Source of the DNA: Catonia carolina
Taxonomy: Eukaryota; Arthropoda; Insecta; Hemiptera; Achilidae
Reading direction: 5' to 3'
Length of the DNA: 64,000 bases
Assembly (NCBI GenBank): GCA_035578175.1
Contig: JAQMRL010000006.1
Location: 28,584,393-28,648,392 of the forward strand
The position numbers were made by a program, and so were the translations under genes. Each line of letters begins with the position of its first letter. The stretch's first letter is position 1. The notes beneath the pieces were generated by a model. It was given only the letters and a program-made list of their open reading frames with translations. It did not search any database and was not told the DNA's origin. Below are positions 1 through 10,975 of this stretch, piece by piece.

Positions 1-165
1 CGACGTGGTTAACCATTGCCTTAGTCACTGAGTTGAAAAGTAGTCTATACTTATCAGTACGCCCCTCAAAAATCATCTACTTTCCACCCTGCAAATGACA
101 TCTTCACTTCAGTCACCACAGGGTTTGGCTGTACAATGATGAAATTCATTACTCTCAAAGGACGT
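1..165 (-). mobile_element. rep-S SINE-like retroposon, partial
   Basis: Matches the tail-side half of the rep-S family best seen at 58197-58597: the stretches meaning 'catcctgcaaatgacacc' and 'ctggctgtataatgaaattc' are recognisable on the complementary strand. It is cut by the window edge on the left and stops near 165, so the head half is missing. Confidence 0.8.
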
Positions 166-556
166 AAAAACGCCAACAATGAAAATAATGAGTTCATGAA
201 AATAAATTATTAAACCTTTAGAACAAAAAAATTCACGCAATTTATTAACAATAAAATAAAATAAATAATTTCCCTTACCAAATCAGTCATAAAATACAAT
301 GTTTTATGACAAAATAACAAACTTCACCGTAACGAAGAATCCCGTACAAAATTTAGGCCCCTAAAACATCAGCCATTTAAACCGCGGCCCGCCACAACAA
401 TCAAATGCTTCGTTTCTATCATTTATCAGTCAGCTGTTTATGAACAGCTGATTTTATTTCCCGATAAATGCATCGTTTTTATAATTAGTCAGCTGTTGAT
501 GAACAGCTGAATTAATTTTCCACCGCTTCATGATTAAAATATTTTATGAAAGTTTA
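166..556. other. AT-rich flank with two CAGCTG palindromes
   Basis: No gene is visible. Two copies of a 20-bp inverted repeat CAGCTGTTYATGAACAGCTG lie at 431-450 and 490-509, about 59 bp apart, so the surrounding sequence looks like a short tandem duplication. They lie outside the LINE that starts at 557. The last 12 bases (545-556, TATGAAAGTTTA) are the left target-site duplication of that LINE. Confidence 0.7.
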
Positions 557-777
557 GAAATAAACAAGAAGTTCCGGTTTAGTATCAGCACAAGCAACAC
601 GTGTATTTTTTGTGTTACTAATATTGTTTGATTATAATTTAATTTTGATTTTTGTTGTTCATTGTTTGTGTAACGTGACTCTTAATATGTAAGTGAACTA
701 TATTTTGAGATGTTTACCTGGATGGTAAGCAATTACAAATAGGTTTTTTTAAATTTTAGTTTAGTGTAGTTATTAAT

Positions 778-2208
778 ATGGATGGGTTAGAAGAAGAAGA
801 AGCAGAAGAAGAAACAACAATGCGCATGCACCGGCCTTCTGTATTAAGTTGTCATACAGATGTTCTTACAGAAACAGCTGATCCGGCCAAATCGCCAATT
901 AACATATGTTCTAATACCGATTGGCAAAAGGTATTGTGCAAACGTAAGTCATCTAACAACCACACAGATGACAGCTCCATAACAAAACGTATGCATTCGA
1001 ACGATCTGCGCCGTCACAATTTTGATATTGCAACAAACACAAATATTATAAATAAAGAAAATCGTTTCGAACCTCTTTCAAACTTACCGGATTCAACTTT
1101 AAATGATAAGAATAGTTCACAAAATATTCCTGATAAATCAAAAATTCCTCCACCAATTTATTTTAAATCGGATGTACAATTCTTACCGTTCTGTAATTTA
1201 CTAAAACGTTTAGTCGGTGAGAATTTTAAGTGTACTTCTACAACCGCCGGAATCACGATTTACCCTAAGAATGCGGAAAGGTACCGGATTTTAGTTAAAT
1301 ATTTTAAGGATAATAATGCTGACTTCCACACTTTTCAACTACGTGATGATAAACCCTTCCGCTTTGTTATTCGTGGGCTTCATGCATCGATTGACGTTAC
1401 TGAACTAGCGCTTGAACTGGGCGCTAAAGGGCACGTGGTACGTTCCATAGCAAACGCCAAGTCAAGAAATAAAGTTCCCCTGCCTCTTTTTTTTGTTGAA
1501 TTAGAGGTTAAATCGAATAATCAAGAGGTTTTTAAGTTGGACTCATTACTTTTTTCAAAAATTAAGGTAGAATCACCACGACCAAAAAGAAACATGGCAC
1601 AGTGTTCTCGGTGCCAGCAATATCAACACACGCAGGCCTACTGTAATCATCAGCCAAAATGTATTCGGTGTGCAGGTGATCACTTGTCTGCAAATTGCAC
1701 TAAACCAAGAGACTTACCAGCAACTTGTGCTCTTTGTGGTGGATCTCATCCCGCCAATTATAAGGGATGTCTGTTCTACAAAGAGTTACAAAAACGAAGA
1801 TCGCCTAACGTTACTCGTCCCGCCAAACAAGATAATGTAACTGTACGAGTGCCTACAACTGACGTTCGCTCATTCCCTCCACTTCCAATCAGGATGAATC
1901 ACACATCTGATCACATCACGTCATCTACGGCTCAACCATCGAATCGCGACGCGCCACTACAAGTTCAATCGGACAATCAACATCAAATCTCTTACTCTCA
2001 GGTAGCCAAATCAAACTCACCAGGCACGTTTCAAACTTCATATCTAGATAATTCATCAAGCCACATAGAAAACACCATTAATCCACCTTCAGACATTGTT
2101 ACACAATTAACCACATTTATTACAGATATAAAATCCATGTTTACTCCTTTGTTTACTTTAATGACGCAGCTACTTCAGGTTTTAATTTCACAAAATGCCA
2201 GACAATAA
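778..2208 (+). CDS. Jockey LINE ORF1 (gag-like nucleic-acid-binding protein)
   Basis: The 476-residue protein has an acidic start and a Ser/Asn/Thr-rich first third. A globular part at about residues 130-260 fits the PRE_C2HC domain that precedes zinc knuckles in Jockey-type ORF1. Three zinc knuckles follow at about 275-330: CSRCQQYQHTQAYC, CIRCAGDHLSANC and a CALC..H..C variant. The last 120 residues are Gln/Ser-rich and end in a hydrophobic helix-like segment. In this family ORF1 coats the element RNA and takes part in the ribonucleoprotein; that role is inferred from the family. The frame is uninterrupted and overlaps ORF2 by 14 nt (2195-2208), the usual Jockey arrangement, which suggests coupled or reinitiated translation of ORF2. 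Confidence 0.93.
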   Translation: MDGLEEEEAEEETTMRMHRPSVLSCHTDVLTETADPAKSPINICSNTDWQKVLCKRKSSNNHTDDSSITKRMHSNDLRRHNFDIATNTNIINKENRFEPLSNLPDSTLNDKNSSQNIPDKSKIPPPIYFKSDVQFLPFCNLLKRLVGENFKCTSTTAGITIYPKNAERYRILVKYFKDNNADFHTFQLRDDKPFRFVIRGLHASIDVTELALELGAKGHVVRSIANAKSRNKVPLPLFFVELEVKSNNQEVFKLDSLLFSKIKVESPRPKRNMAQCSRCQQYQHTQAYCNHQPKCIRCAGDHLSANCTKPRDLPATCALCGGSHPANYKGCLFYKELQKRRSPNVTRPAKQDNVTVRVPTTDVRSFPPLPIRMNHTSDHITSSTAQPSNRDAPLQVQSDNQHQISYSQVAKSNSPGTFQTSYLDNSSSHIENTINPPSDIVTQLTTFITDIKSMFTPLFTLMTQLLQVLISQNARQ

Positions 2209-4888
2209 TGTGACATGTAATTCCTTGACCATATTACTATGGAATGCAAATGGGGTCCATCGACGTTTGGCAGAATTAGAATACGTATTACATGAAAAAA
2301 GAATAGACATTTGCCTTCTCTCCGAAACTCACCTAACCTTTGGCTCACGTTTTTTTATCAAAGGGTTTACAGTCTACCGGACTGATCATCCTGCCAACCG
2401 AAGTCAGGGCGGTACTGCTATACTTATCAGATCGTCTATTCGTCAAAATTTTTATCCGCTACAGGAACCTACAATTTACCTTCAGGCGACTGCAGCCACA
2501 ATTTTCTTAAAATCGATAGAAATTAATGTAGCGGCGGTCTACGTCCCCCCAAGATTTTCCATATCGAAAGAAACTTTTGAAAACTTCTTCTCAACCCTAG
2601 GACCACACTTCATAGCCGGAGGAGATTTCAACGCAAAGAATACAATCTGGGGCTCGAGAATTACAAATCCACGTGGTAGAACGTTACTGAAATGCATCGA
2701 TGATAAAAAATATAAAATTGCAACATCCAGAAAACCAACTTATTGGCCGACTTCCGTAACTAAACTCCCGGACTTATTAGACATTTTTCTTCTAAATGGG
2801 CTAACTTCAATCAAATATACGGTAGCGGACTGCAGTGATTTGTCGTCTGATCATTCAGCTGTACTTTTCTCTTTGAGCTCTGAACCAATCCCTGTCCAAA
2901 AACGACCGTCATTAGCGAGTGGATTTATGAACTGGTCATATTTTCGGTCATATTTAGAAAATCATACGAATCTACGTCTTCCACTGAAGTCGCCATCTGA
3001 TATTGATGAGGCAGCGGAAAATCTTCAAGCCTTAATTCAATCTGCAGCTACGTTGTCTTGTACTCCACCAAAGACGTCATCGAAGCTTGGACCAATGTAT
3101 CCATTGTACATCAGACAAATGATACGGGAAAAAAGAAGGTTAAGAAGAATTTGGTAAAGGTCTCGTCTTCCTGAAGACAAAATTATTTTTAATAGATTAG
3201 CTAACAGATTAAAAAAGGAAATAATAAAAATAAATTGTGAAGTTACTGAAAATAAACTTAGGAATCTATCAACCATCGACGGAACGCTTTGGAGAGCTAC
3301 TAAACGCGTTACTGGACATATTTCTTTTAACTCACCACTACGCAAGGCGGACAATTCTTGGGCAAACAAGGAGGAAGAAAAAGCGGAATTATTTTCTGAA
3401 CATCTTTGCAACGTTTTTAAACCCTTTGATGAAGATATCAATGCTGAAAAAGAGGCAGAAGTAGAGGATTATCTTGCCAGTCCAGTGCCCTTGTCTATTC
3501 CACCCAAGAGAATCAAATTAATTGAAGTGGAAAAAGTAATAGGTATTCTTCCGTCAAAAAAGTCACCTGGTCATGACTTGATCACATCTGAAATTGTAAA
3601 AGAATTACCAAAGAAAACCTTAATATTCATCACACAAGTGTTCAATGGAATCTTACGAATATGTCATTATCCAATTCTATGGAAACTATCTGAAGTGGTT
3701 CTATTTGCAAAACCAGGGAAACCGTCTCATTTACCTTCATCGTACCGGCCAATAAGTCTCCTTCCGGTTATTTCTAAAGTTTTTGAGCGGCTGCTTTTAA
3801 ATCGATTGACAGTAATCCTTGAGAGGAAGAAAGTTATCCCACTCCATCAGTTCGGTTTTAGGAGGGAGCACTCAACAGTGCAACAACTTCACAGAGTCGT
3901 GGATAAAATATCAGCAGGATTAGAAGAAAAAAAGTTCACCTCGGCTGTATTTCTTGATGTGACAGCTGCCTTTGATAAAGTCTGGCATGACGGATTACTT
4001 TTTAAACTTAAGAAAATTTTACCGTATTCGTACTATTTTATATTTAAATCGTTTCTTGAAGATAGGTACTTCTTAGTCCGACAAGGGGGTACGTATTCAG
4101 ACATGAAAAGCATAAAAGCCGGAGTACCACAAGGTTCTATCTTGTCACCTACTCTATATTCGATCTACACTTCTGACTTTCCTTGTACACAAAACACCTC
4201 TGTAGCGACGTTTGCGGATGATACAGCCATTTTATCACAAGATCTTTCCATACAAACGGCCACTCAAAATTTACAACATCACCTAAATTTAGTAGACAAC
4301 TGGCTGAAGGACTGGAAAATGAAGGTGAATCCGGCGAAGTCTGTTCACATTACATTCACTCTAAATAAACAACCGGTGCCGTCGCTGTTCTTAAATAATG
4401 CACCTATCCCAAAAAATTCTACTGTTCGCTATCTTGGACTTCATTTCGATCAACGCATGACCTGGAAACACCACATTAAGACAAAACGACTTCAACTAAA
4501 CTTACGTTTGAAACAACTGTACAGGTTTGTTCACACTAAATCACCCATACGTCTCAAACAGAAATTATTACTCTACAATTCTCTCTTAAAACCTATCTGG
4601 ATGTACGGTATTCAAATTTTTGGTTGCGCAAAGCTGAGTAATTTAAAAACTATTCAAGCATTCCAGTCTAATTTTCTCCGTATAATTACCGGTTCACCAT
4701 ACTATGTCTCAAATTACACACTTCACAACGATTTAAAAACACCATTCATTTGTGACATCGTCAAAAATAGTTATACTAAATTCTACTCAAAATTACCAAT
4801 CCATAATAATCCACTTATCAGTGATATGGCAAATCCACCAGGCTTCATTAGAAGATTAAAAAGAAGATGGAGCAGAGATCTTCTTTAA
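2195..4888 (+). pseudogene. Jockey LINE ORF2 (endonuclease-reverse transcriptase), one nonsense codon
   Basis: The frame runs from ATG 2195 to the stop at 4888 (about 897 codons) and is broken only by TAA at 3155-3157. The frame after that stop is the same and stays open. The N-terminal part (2195-2880) is an endonuclease/exonuclease/phosphatase fold: LLWNANG, LLSETHLT, GGDFNAKN and SSDHSAV motifs. The reverse transcriptase follows: SYRPISLLPVISKVFE, HQFGFR, FLDVTAAFDKVWHDG, AGVPQGSILSP, the catalytic FADDT and KYLGL-type RYLGLHF. The C-terminal part ends in RRLKRRWSRDLL, a signature also seen in the other Jockey fragments here. A C-to-T change of a Gln codon is the simplest explanation of the stop, but that is inference. 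As it stands this copy could make only the nuclease part. Confidence 0.93.
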
Positions 4889-5196
4889 TTCTTTCTGCAT
4901 GTTTATGTTGAAAAAAAAATAATAATGTGAAATATTTGTAATTTTCGTTTTATTTTAAATGTTTTATTACTCTTGATAATAACTTTTCCGTGACAAAATG
5001 AACTTTTTTTTTCTTTTCATACTTTTGTATATTATTTATGTTTATTGTTATTCCAAATTTAACATTGCTGAATGTTGAATTTTATTTCCTGTCTGTTCTT
5101 GTCTGTAATTTAATATCGATGTTTTCTCATCTTTTGGTTGTTCTGTATAGTACAGTTAAAGATTCAAAATAAAGAAGAATAAAATATGAAAGTTTA

Positions 5197-5774
5197 AAAA
5201 GTTTTGAAAACATCAAAAAACTGTTGGGTTTTTTAAAATTTTGAATAAAAATCTGTATATTGTACCCTGTATCTTACGAGAACGGATAAGCGACATTTCA
5301 ATAGTACAAGAAGAAGAAGTTTTGCATTAGATGATTTTTTTTCAAATACATAAACCGTTTTACTGATGAAGATAAATGGTTATAACCTTAATTAACTGTT
5401 ATTTTCTTAAAAGGAAATGTCTTGTATTCTGGGGGGAAAAGATGTCAGGAATGATCTTAACACCTTTTATTAAATTCAAAACTTAAAATTAAGCATTACA
5501 TAGCTCCACCATCCATTAGTAATACTTTAACTGTAAAGATATAACATTATGTGTCATCTACTTAACTAATGTGAACATAAACCATCATCATCAATCAAAA
5601 AATTCAGTGTTTTTAAAAATAAAGATGCATAGCACCTTCATCCATTTATCTCTTTAATTATTGTGTAATTTTTTATACAATTTGGGATAAACTTAAATTA
5701 AGATGTAATTTCCACTTAAAACAGCCCCGTTGCTTTTACATTTCCGTACAAAACAGTCAGACATAAAACAAAAA
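5197..5774. other. AT-rich spacer, no gene found
   Basis: Between the right target duplication of the LINE and the next rep-A copy I see only AT-rich sequence. There is no open frame of note, no terminal repeats and no match to the other families in the window. Confidence 0.5.
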
Positions 5775-6557
5775 TCTGGTGTGAAACACTCACACAACTT
5801 TCACTTGCCAATGCAAATAATTTAAACAATATAACCTAAAATTAGTAATAAAACATTAGAAATAAACAAAAAACTAACCTCAAAAAACATAATTTTATTT
5901 TAATCATGAGTGAAAGACGGAATATAAAATCGACCTGTTTGGCTTAAAAATATGGAAAATCTCTCTTTCACGCTAAACTAGGATCTGTAGAGAATGCTTT
6001 AAATAAAAGTTGTAGATCTTGTAATTTCCTATAAATTTTATTTTAAATTTTTGTCGTAAAATGCATACCAAGGCCGAAATCTTAAAAAAAAATCGATTTT
6101 TCACACGTTTTCGTGAGAAAAACAGAAAATCGCTAATTACCACTAAACTAAGCGTTAGGGTATACAAAAAAATGTTTGAAATAAAAGTTGTAGGATTTAA
6201 ATTTTTTACAACTTTTATTACATAAATTTTTGAGCTAAATTGCATATTAAAGCCGTAATCTTAAAAAAACAACGTTTTTACGTGAAAACACCCTTACTAA
6301 GAATTTCAGCAAACATGGCACCTACCCTATCTTGTAGAGCATGAAAAATTTAGTAAACAAGGCGATTTTTTAAAAAAATCGTAGGACCAGTTTATGAGAA
6401 AATCGCAAAAAAGTGAAAAGTTACACGAATAAACTACTACTTTCGGTAGACCGATTTTAATGAAAATGTTCGTGTCGGGTCCGGTAGTGGTAGTGGTATG
6501 TAACTTAAGTTTTAAGTTTCAAGTTCGTACGATGTTCCGTTCTTGAGATATTTTGTA

Positions 6558-6578
6558 CACACACACACACACACACAC

Positions 6579-6666
<88 letters not shown>

Positions 6667-6697
6667 ACATACACACATACACACACACACGCGCGCG

Positions 6698-6787
<90 letters not shown>
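6558..6787. repeat. (CA)n microsatellite with a (GC)n core, inside rep-A copy 1
   Basis: An almost pure CA run of about 230 bp with a CG-rich core (6690-6706) sits at the fixed rep-A position between 'gagatattttgt' and 'gaccaatcgctaaaa'. Other rep-A copies have only a few CA units at this site. Long Cys/Val or Thr/His frames across it are translation artefacts. Confidence 0.97.
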
Positions 6788-6790
<3 letters not shown>

Positions 6791-6897
6791 CAATCGCTAA
6801 AAACATGTTTTTTGGGGTTCAGGGGGTCTGAAAACGTGTAGATCCGGTGAAAACTCGATTTCGAAAAATCGTCATGAAAACAATACTTTCCTTCCTA

Positions 6898-7006
6898 TAT
6901 ACAGGTATACATATACCTCATATAGGCAATATATAGGCATATAGGCCTATATATAGGCATATATGCATATATATAGGCATATAGGCATATAGGCCTTCAT
7001 ATAGGC
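6898..7006. repeat. TATAGGCA-type minisatellite at the 3' hairpin of rep-A copy 1
   Basis: About ten imperfect repeats of an 8-14 bp TATAGGCAta unit occur where other rep-A copies have one hairpin CCTATATattcATATAGG followed by CAAGAGAAAGT. The unit is the right arm of that hairpin, so the array has grown from the element's own terminal stem-loop. Confidence 0.85.
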
Positions 7007-7020
7007 AAGAGAAACTAAGA

Positions 7021-8747
7021 ATATAGCTACGTGATTTTAATTATGAGTGAATGATGCTGAATGCAAATCAACCTCTGTAGAACCTAAAAATACGGAAAAT
7101 CACAAATTGACACCAAACTAGGCTCTGTAGAAAAATGGTTGAATTTTTAAAAAGTTTCTATAATTTTGATTTGTGTAGTAAATAGCATACTAAGGCAGCA
7201 ATTGTAAAAATTCTATTGTTTTACCGATTTTGATAAGCAAAATACCGAAAATCACTTATTGTTGCAAAACTAACTGTTTTAGTAAAAATTGATTGTAATA
7301 AAGTTATCTGTTTTTCAATATCCTACAACTTTGATTATAATAAGCCTTCTCACTAAAAAAATCTGCAATATTAAAAAATAACATTTTTAACCATGAGAGC
7401 ACAGCCGCACAAATTTCAGCAGTTCGGCGTTTACCGTATCTTGTAGAACATAAAAAGTTTAGTAAATGGGGTTATTTTTTTAAGTAGGAACTGTTTTTGA
7501 GGAAATCGAAAAAAGTGAAGAATTGCACAAATAAACTATTATATTTCGGTCGACCAATTTTGATGAAAATATTTGTGTCGGGTTTCCTTGTGGTACCTAA
7601 TTTAAGTTTCAACTTCGTAAGATATTCCGTTCTTGAGATATTTTGTTCACACAAAGACCAATCGTTTAAAACATGTTTATTGGGTTCACAATACCTGAAA
7701 ACGAGTCTTTCCGTGAAAACCCATTTAGAAAAATCTGGTGTGAAACACTCACACAACTTTCTCTTGCCAATGCAAATAATTAACAATAAACCTAACATTA
7801 GTATTAAAACATTAGAAATGAACAAAAACTAACCTCAAAAACATAACCTTATTTTAATCATGAGTGACGCAAAATGAAAATCGAACTCAGTTTGGCTTAA
7901 AAATACGGAAAATCACGCTTTCACGCTAAACTAGGCTCTGTAGAGAAAAATGCGCTAAACAAAAGTTGTAGATCTTTTAATTTTCTATAAATTTAATTAT
8001 ATACACTTTTGTCGTAAAATGCATACTAAGACCGAAATGTTAAAAGAATCAATTTTTCTCACGTTTTCGTGAGAAAAAAAACAGAAAATCGCAAATTACC
8101 GCTAAACTAAGCGTTATACAAAAAATGTTTGAAACAGAAGTTGTAGGTTTTTAAATTCTCTACAACTTTTATTATATAAGTTTTTGCGCTAAAATTTATA
8201 TTAAAGCCGTAATCTTAAAAAAACAACGTTTTTACGTGAAAACAGCCTCACCGAGAATTTCAGCAAACATGGCGCCTACCCTATCTTGTAGAGAATAAAA
8301 AATTAAGTAAAATAGGCGATTTTAAAAAAAATCGTAGGACCAGTTTTTGAGAAAATCGCAAAAAATTGAAAAATTATACGAATAAACTACTACTTCCGGT
8401 TGACCGATTTTGATGAAAATGTTCGTGTCGCGTCCGGTAGTGGTATGTAACTTAAGTTTCAAGTTTCAAGTTCGTACGATGTTCCGTTCTTGAGATATTC
8501 TGTTCACACACAGACACACAGACACACACACACACACACACAGACACACACACAGACCAATCGCTAAAAACATGTTTTTTGGGTTCAGGGGGTCTGAAAA
8601 CGTATAGATCCGGTGAAAACTCAATTTCGAAAAATCGACATGAAAACAATACTTTCCTTCCTATATATTCATATAGGCAAGAGAAAGTAAAAATTGACAT
8701 AAAAACAATACTTTCCTTCCCTATATTTATATAGGGCAAGAGAAAGT
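7021..8747 (+). mobile_element. rep-A copy 2, diverged and 5'-truncated, split by copy 3
   Basis: 7021-7733 follows the rep-A order from 'gattttaattatgagtgaatg' to just before the 3' hairpin but is clearly more diverged than its neighbours. 8689-8747 supplies the missing 3' end (aattgacataaaaacaatac, hairpin, GGCAAGAGAAAGT). Copy 3 lies exactly between the two parts, so this is an older copy that served as a target for a younger one. Confidence 0.88.
7734..8688 (+). mobile_element. rep-A copy 3, complete, inserted in copy 2
   Basis: A complete 955-bp copy from TCTGGTGTGAAACAC to GGCAAGAGAAAGT. On both sides it is flanked by five A residues, and joining the flanks restores the rep-A sequence 'gaaaaattgacat' with five A. 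This gives the element boundaries to within an A tract. The CA tract is short (about 50 bp with CAGA variants). Confidence 0.93.
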
Positions 8748-9489
8748 TAGGTTAAATTTGAATGTCATGGGCAGGTATCTAACCTAACAATATTTAAGTA
8801 GATATTTTCTTTTAAAAGAAATACACATTGAAGAGTCACTTATTTTGATAAAAAAAATGTTCCCAAACGCCGCTAAAGAAAGGAAAAAGACCGAAGAGAA
8901 GAAGTAGATAAAGAAGAAAAAAAAGAAGAAGAAGCAGAAGAAAGGAGATGTAATCTACATGCATCGTTGGTTATGCAGATCTGAGATGTGGAGAATGGGA
9001 TGGCCGATCCCAAAGCAATGACAGCGATTCTACTGCTATAGTTCGTACATTGAAATTCACGACATTTTCTTTCACCAACTGGGTATGACGGGACAAAAAC
9101 TCCCTGTTCGCATATGCGCTCCCAGAACAACGGCTTACTCATATAAAATCATTCGTTTCTGAAAAACAAAAGGTAGGGAAATAATACTACGCCAAGTTTT
9201 CAATAGGGGATAAACTAACCGTGAATTGGTTAAAAAACGCTACACTACCGGAATACATAATGGGATAGAATTTTAAAGAATTACTTATAATAAAATATTA
9301 CAGGAAAAAAATGGTTTATCGTTGTGAAAATATCTGAAAAGTATTTATAAATAGTTTAAAGCTCGTCTGATGGTTCGAGTCGGCTGCGTTGTAAATGAAA
9401 TAAACTCTCGCATCGTTCGTAAAACTTTACGTACAGTCGCTTCATTAAGATTTAGACAATTGTCTACCAATACTATCCTTATCCTTTTT
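8748..9489. other. spacer with GAA-rich run and an unassigned 89-codon frame
   Basis: A purine-rich run (about 8875-8950) is followed by a less AT-rich stretch. On the minus strand 9142-8873 is an open frame of 89 codons starting MSKPLFWERICEQG and ending in Ser/Phe-rich sequence made by the GAA run. I recognise no family, and there is no splice or promoter context, so I do not call it a gene. The purine run could be the tail of an old retroposon. Confidence 0.4.
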
Positions 9490-10206
9490 TCTTTTTCTTG
9501 CCTTTATGAATATGTTGGAAGGAAAGTATTGTTTTCATGTCGATTTTTCGAAATCGAGTTTTCACCAGATATACACGTTTTCAGACCCCCTGAACCCAAA
9601 AATATGTTTTTAGCGATTGGTCTGTTGTGTGTGTGTGTGTGTGTGTGTTTGTTTGTTTGTTTGTCTGTGTGTATGTCTGAATAAAATATCTCAAGAAAGG
9701 AACATCGTACGAACTTGGAACATGAAACTTAAGTTAGATACTAATACCGGACCTGACACGAACATTTTCATCAAAATCGATCAACCGGAAGTAGTAGTAT
9801 ATTCGTGTCATTTTTCACTTTTTTGCGATTTTCTCAAAAACGGGTCCTACGATTTTTCAAAAAATTATTCACTAAATTTTTTTATGCTCTACAAGATAGG
9901 GTAGACGCCATGTCTGTTGAAATTCTTAGGGAGGTTGTGTTCTCGTAAAAAAATTGTTTTTTTAAGATTGCGACTTTTTAATATGCATTTTAGCGCAAAA
10001 ATGTATATCATAAAAGTTGTAGAGAATTTAAAATCCTACAACTTTTATATCAAGACATTTCTTTGTATAACGCTTAGTTTAGCGGTAACCACCAATTTTC
10101 TGTTTTTCTTCACAAAAAGTTTAAAAAAATCGATTTTTTTTCAATTTCAGCCTTAGTATGCATTTTACGACAAAAGTCTGCATCATCAAGTTTATAGGAA
10201 ATTAAA
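9490..10206 (-). mobile_element. rep-A copy 4, partial
   Basis: In reverse orientation it starts at the right inverted repeat (ctttttcttgcc) and runs through the TG tract (9625-9650), 'cgatcaaccggaagtagtag', 'gcgccatg'-type and 'ttagcggtaa' landmarks. It breaks off at about 10206 after 'ttataggaaatt', where a LINE fragment begins. The left-end part is not found on the far side of the LINE fragment, so this looks like a chimeric junction rather than a clean insertion. Confidence 0.88.
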
Positions 10207-10975
10207 AGAAGGAAATAAAAGTAAGAAATTTAAGCTCCTTAAATAGTCGTCTGCATGAGGTTAGCTGGTTGGCTCTCACCATACACCTAATAGCTTTCTT
10301 TGGAATTTTACAAACCCTATTCATATTACCCCATACTAAGATACCATAACGAATATGAGACAAAATGAGGCCATGATAAGCTGCTATTAGTAATTTTTTA
10401 TCATTTAATCTGGGAATTTGTTTTAGTGCAAATACCCCAGATGATATGTTACTACAAACTTGGTATAGAAGTCCCAAGACAAAAATTTATCTAGATATAC
10501 TCCTAGGAACTTCACTGTTTCTATATACTCTAAACTATTATTATGAATAAATATATCCACTCCTCTACTTTCTTTAACGTTATGTTTGTTTTGAATGCAA
10601 GTACTGACACTTTTCCCATCAACTGTTAATAACATTTGATTTAAGAACTGTACTACGGACTCTATTTTAACATGTGTATTTATTTCAAGAGCATCTACCA
10701 GTAAACTGTTACTGATTACTGAAGTATCATTAGAAAACAACAAAGCTCTGCCATTGGTATGACTTCTGGTAGCCTATTAATGTACAATAGAAACAGAATT
10801 GGACCTAAAACTGACCCTTGTGGAACGCCTGATTTGACTTCAAGCTTTCCAGATACAACTTTTGTAAGTTTCCCCCTAACAACTCTAGTTAACTCCATCT
10901 CCATCAAGGTCATTGTAGTCATAAACTTCAGCATCAAGTTCATGTTTAAAGATATTTATGTTCAGAGTCAAGTTT
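10207..10975 (-). pseudogene. non-LTR reverse transcriptase fragment, decayed
   Basis: Three overlapping minus-strand frames (10943-10716, 10743-10423, 10477-10202) together give the C-terminal half of a LINE reverse transcriptase: GVPQGSVLGPILFLLY, a catalytic-loop variant FSNDT in place of FADDT, VKFLGVYLD, and a distal part LILSHIRYGILVWGN followed by QLTSCRRLFKELKFLTF. The style is closer to CR1/Jockey-group elements than to the RTE fragments elsewhere in the window. At least two frameshifts and the changed catalytic motif make it inactive. The N-terminal half is missing. Confidence 0.85.

Larger units (their letters stand above)
557..5184 (+). mobile_element. full-length Jockey-type LINE (LINE-1 of this window)
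   Basis: A non-LTR retrotransposon copy with 5' UTR (557-777), ORF1 (778-2208), ORF2 (2195-4888, one stop inside) and an AT-rich 3' UTR ending in A-rich sequence. Both ends are fixed by a perfect 12-bp direct repeat, TATGAAAGTTTA, at 545-556 and 5185-5196, which I read as the target-site duplication. ORF1 carries PRE_C2HC and CCHC knuckles, and ORF2 carries an endonuclease/exonuclease/phosphatase-type nuclease and a reverse transcriptase, as in the Jockey clade. The perfect duplication and single coding lesion suggest a recent insertion. Target-primed reverse transcription at a nicked chromosomal site is the known mechanism of the group. Confidence 0.95.
5775..7016 (+). mobile_element. rep-A copy 1, with expanded microsatellite
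   Basis: Starts TCTGGTGTGAAACAC with the left inverted repeat close behind (a cACTTgcc variant) and ends with the right repeat variant GGCAAGAGAAACT. All internal landmarks are present in order: the two halves built on 'cgctaaactaggctctgtag' and 'ccgctaaactaagcgtt', then 'atggcgcctaccctatcttg', 'gaccgattttaatgaaaatg', the CA tract, and 'ggttcagggggtctgaaaac'. The CA tract is about 230 bp (6558-6787) and the 3' hairpin region is expanded into a TATAGGCA minisatellite (6900-7005). There is no protein-coding capacity. Confidence 0.93.

Noticed and set aside
6505..6831. Long open frames of Cys-Val or Thr-His repeats on both strands (also at 49132-49580, 51786-52046, 54643-55020)
   Set aside because: They are translations of the CA/TG microsatellite inside rep-A; no start context, no conservation beyond the repeat.
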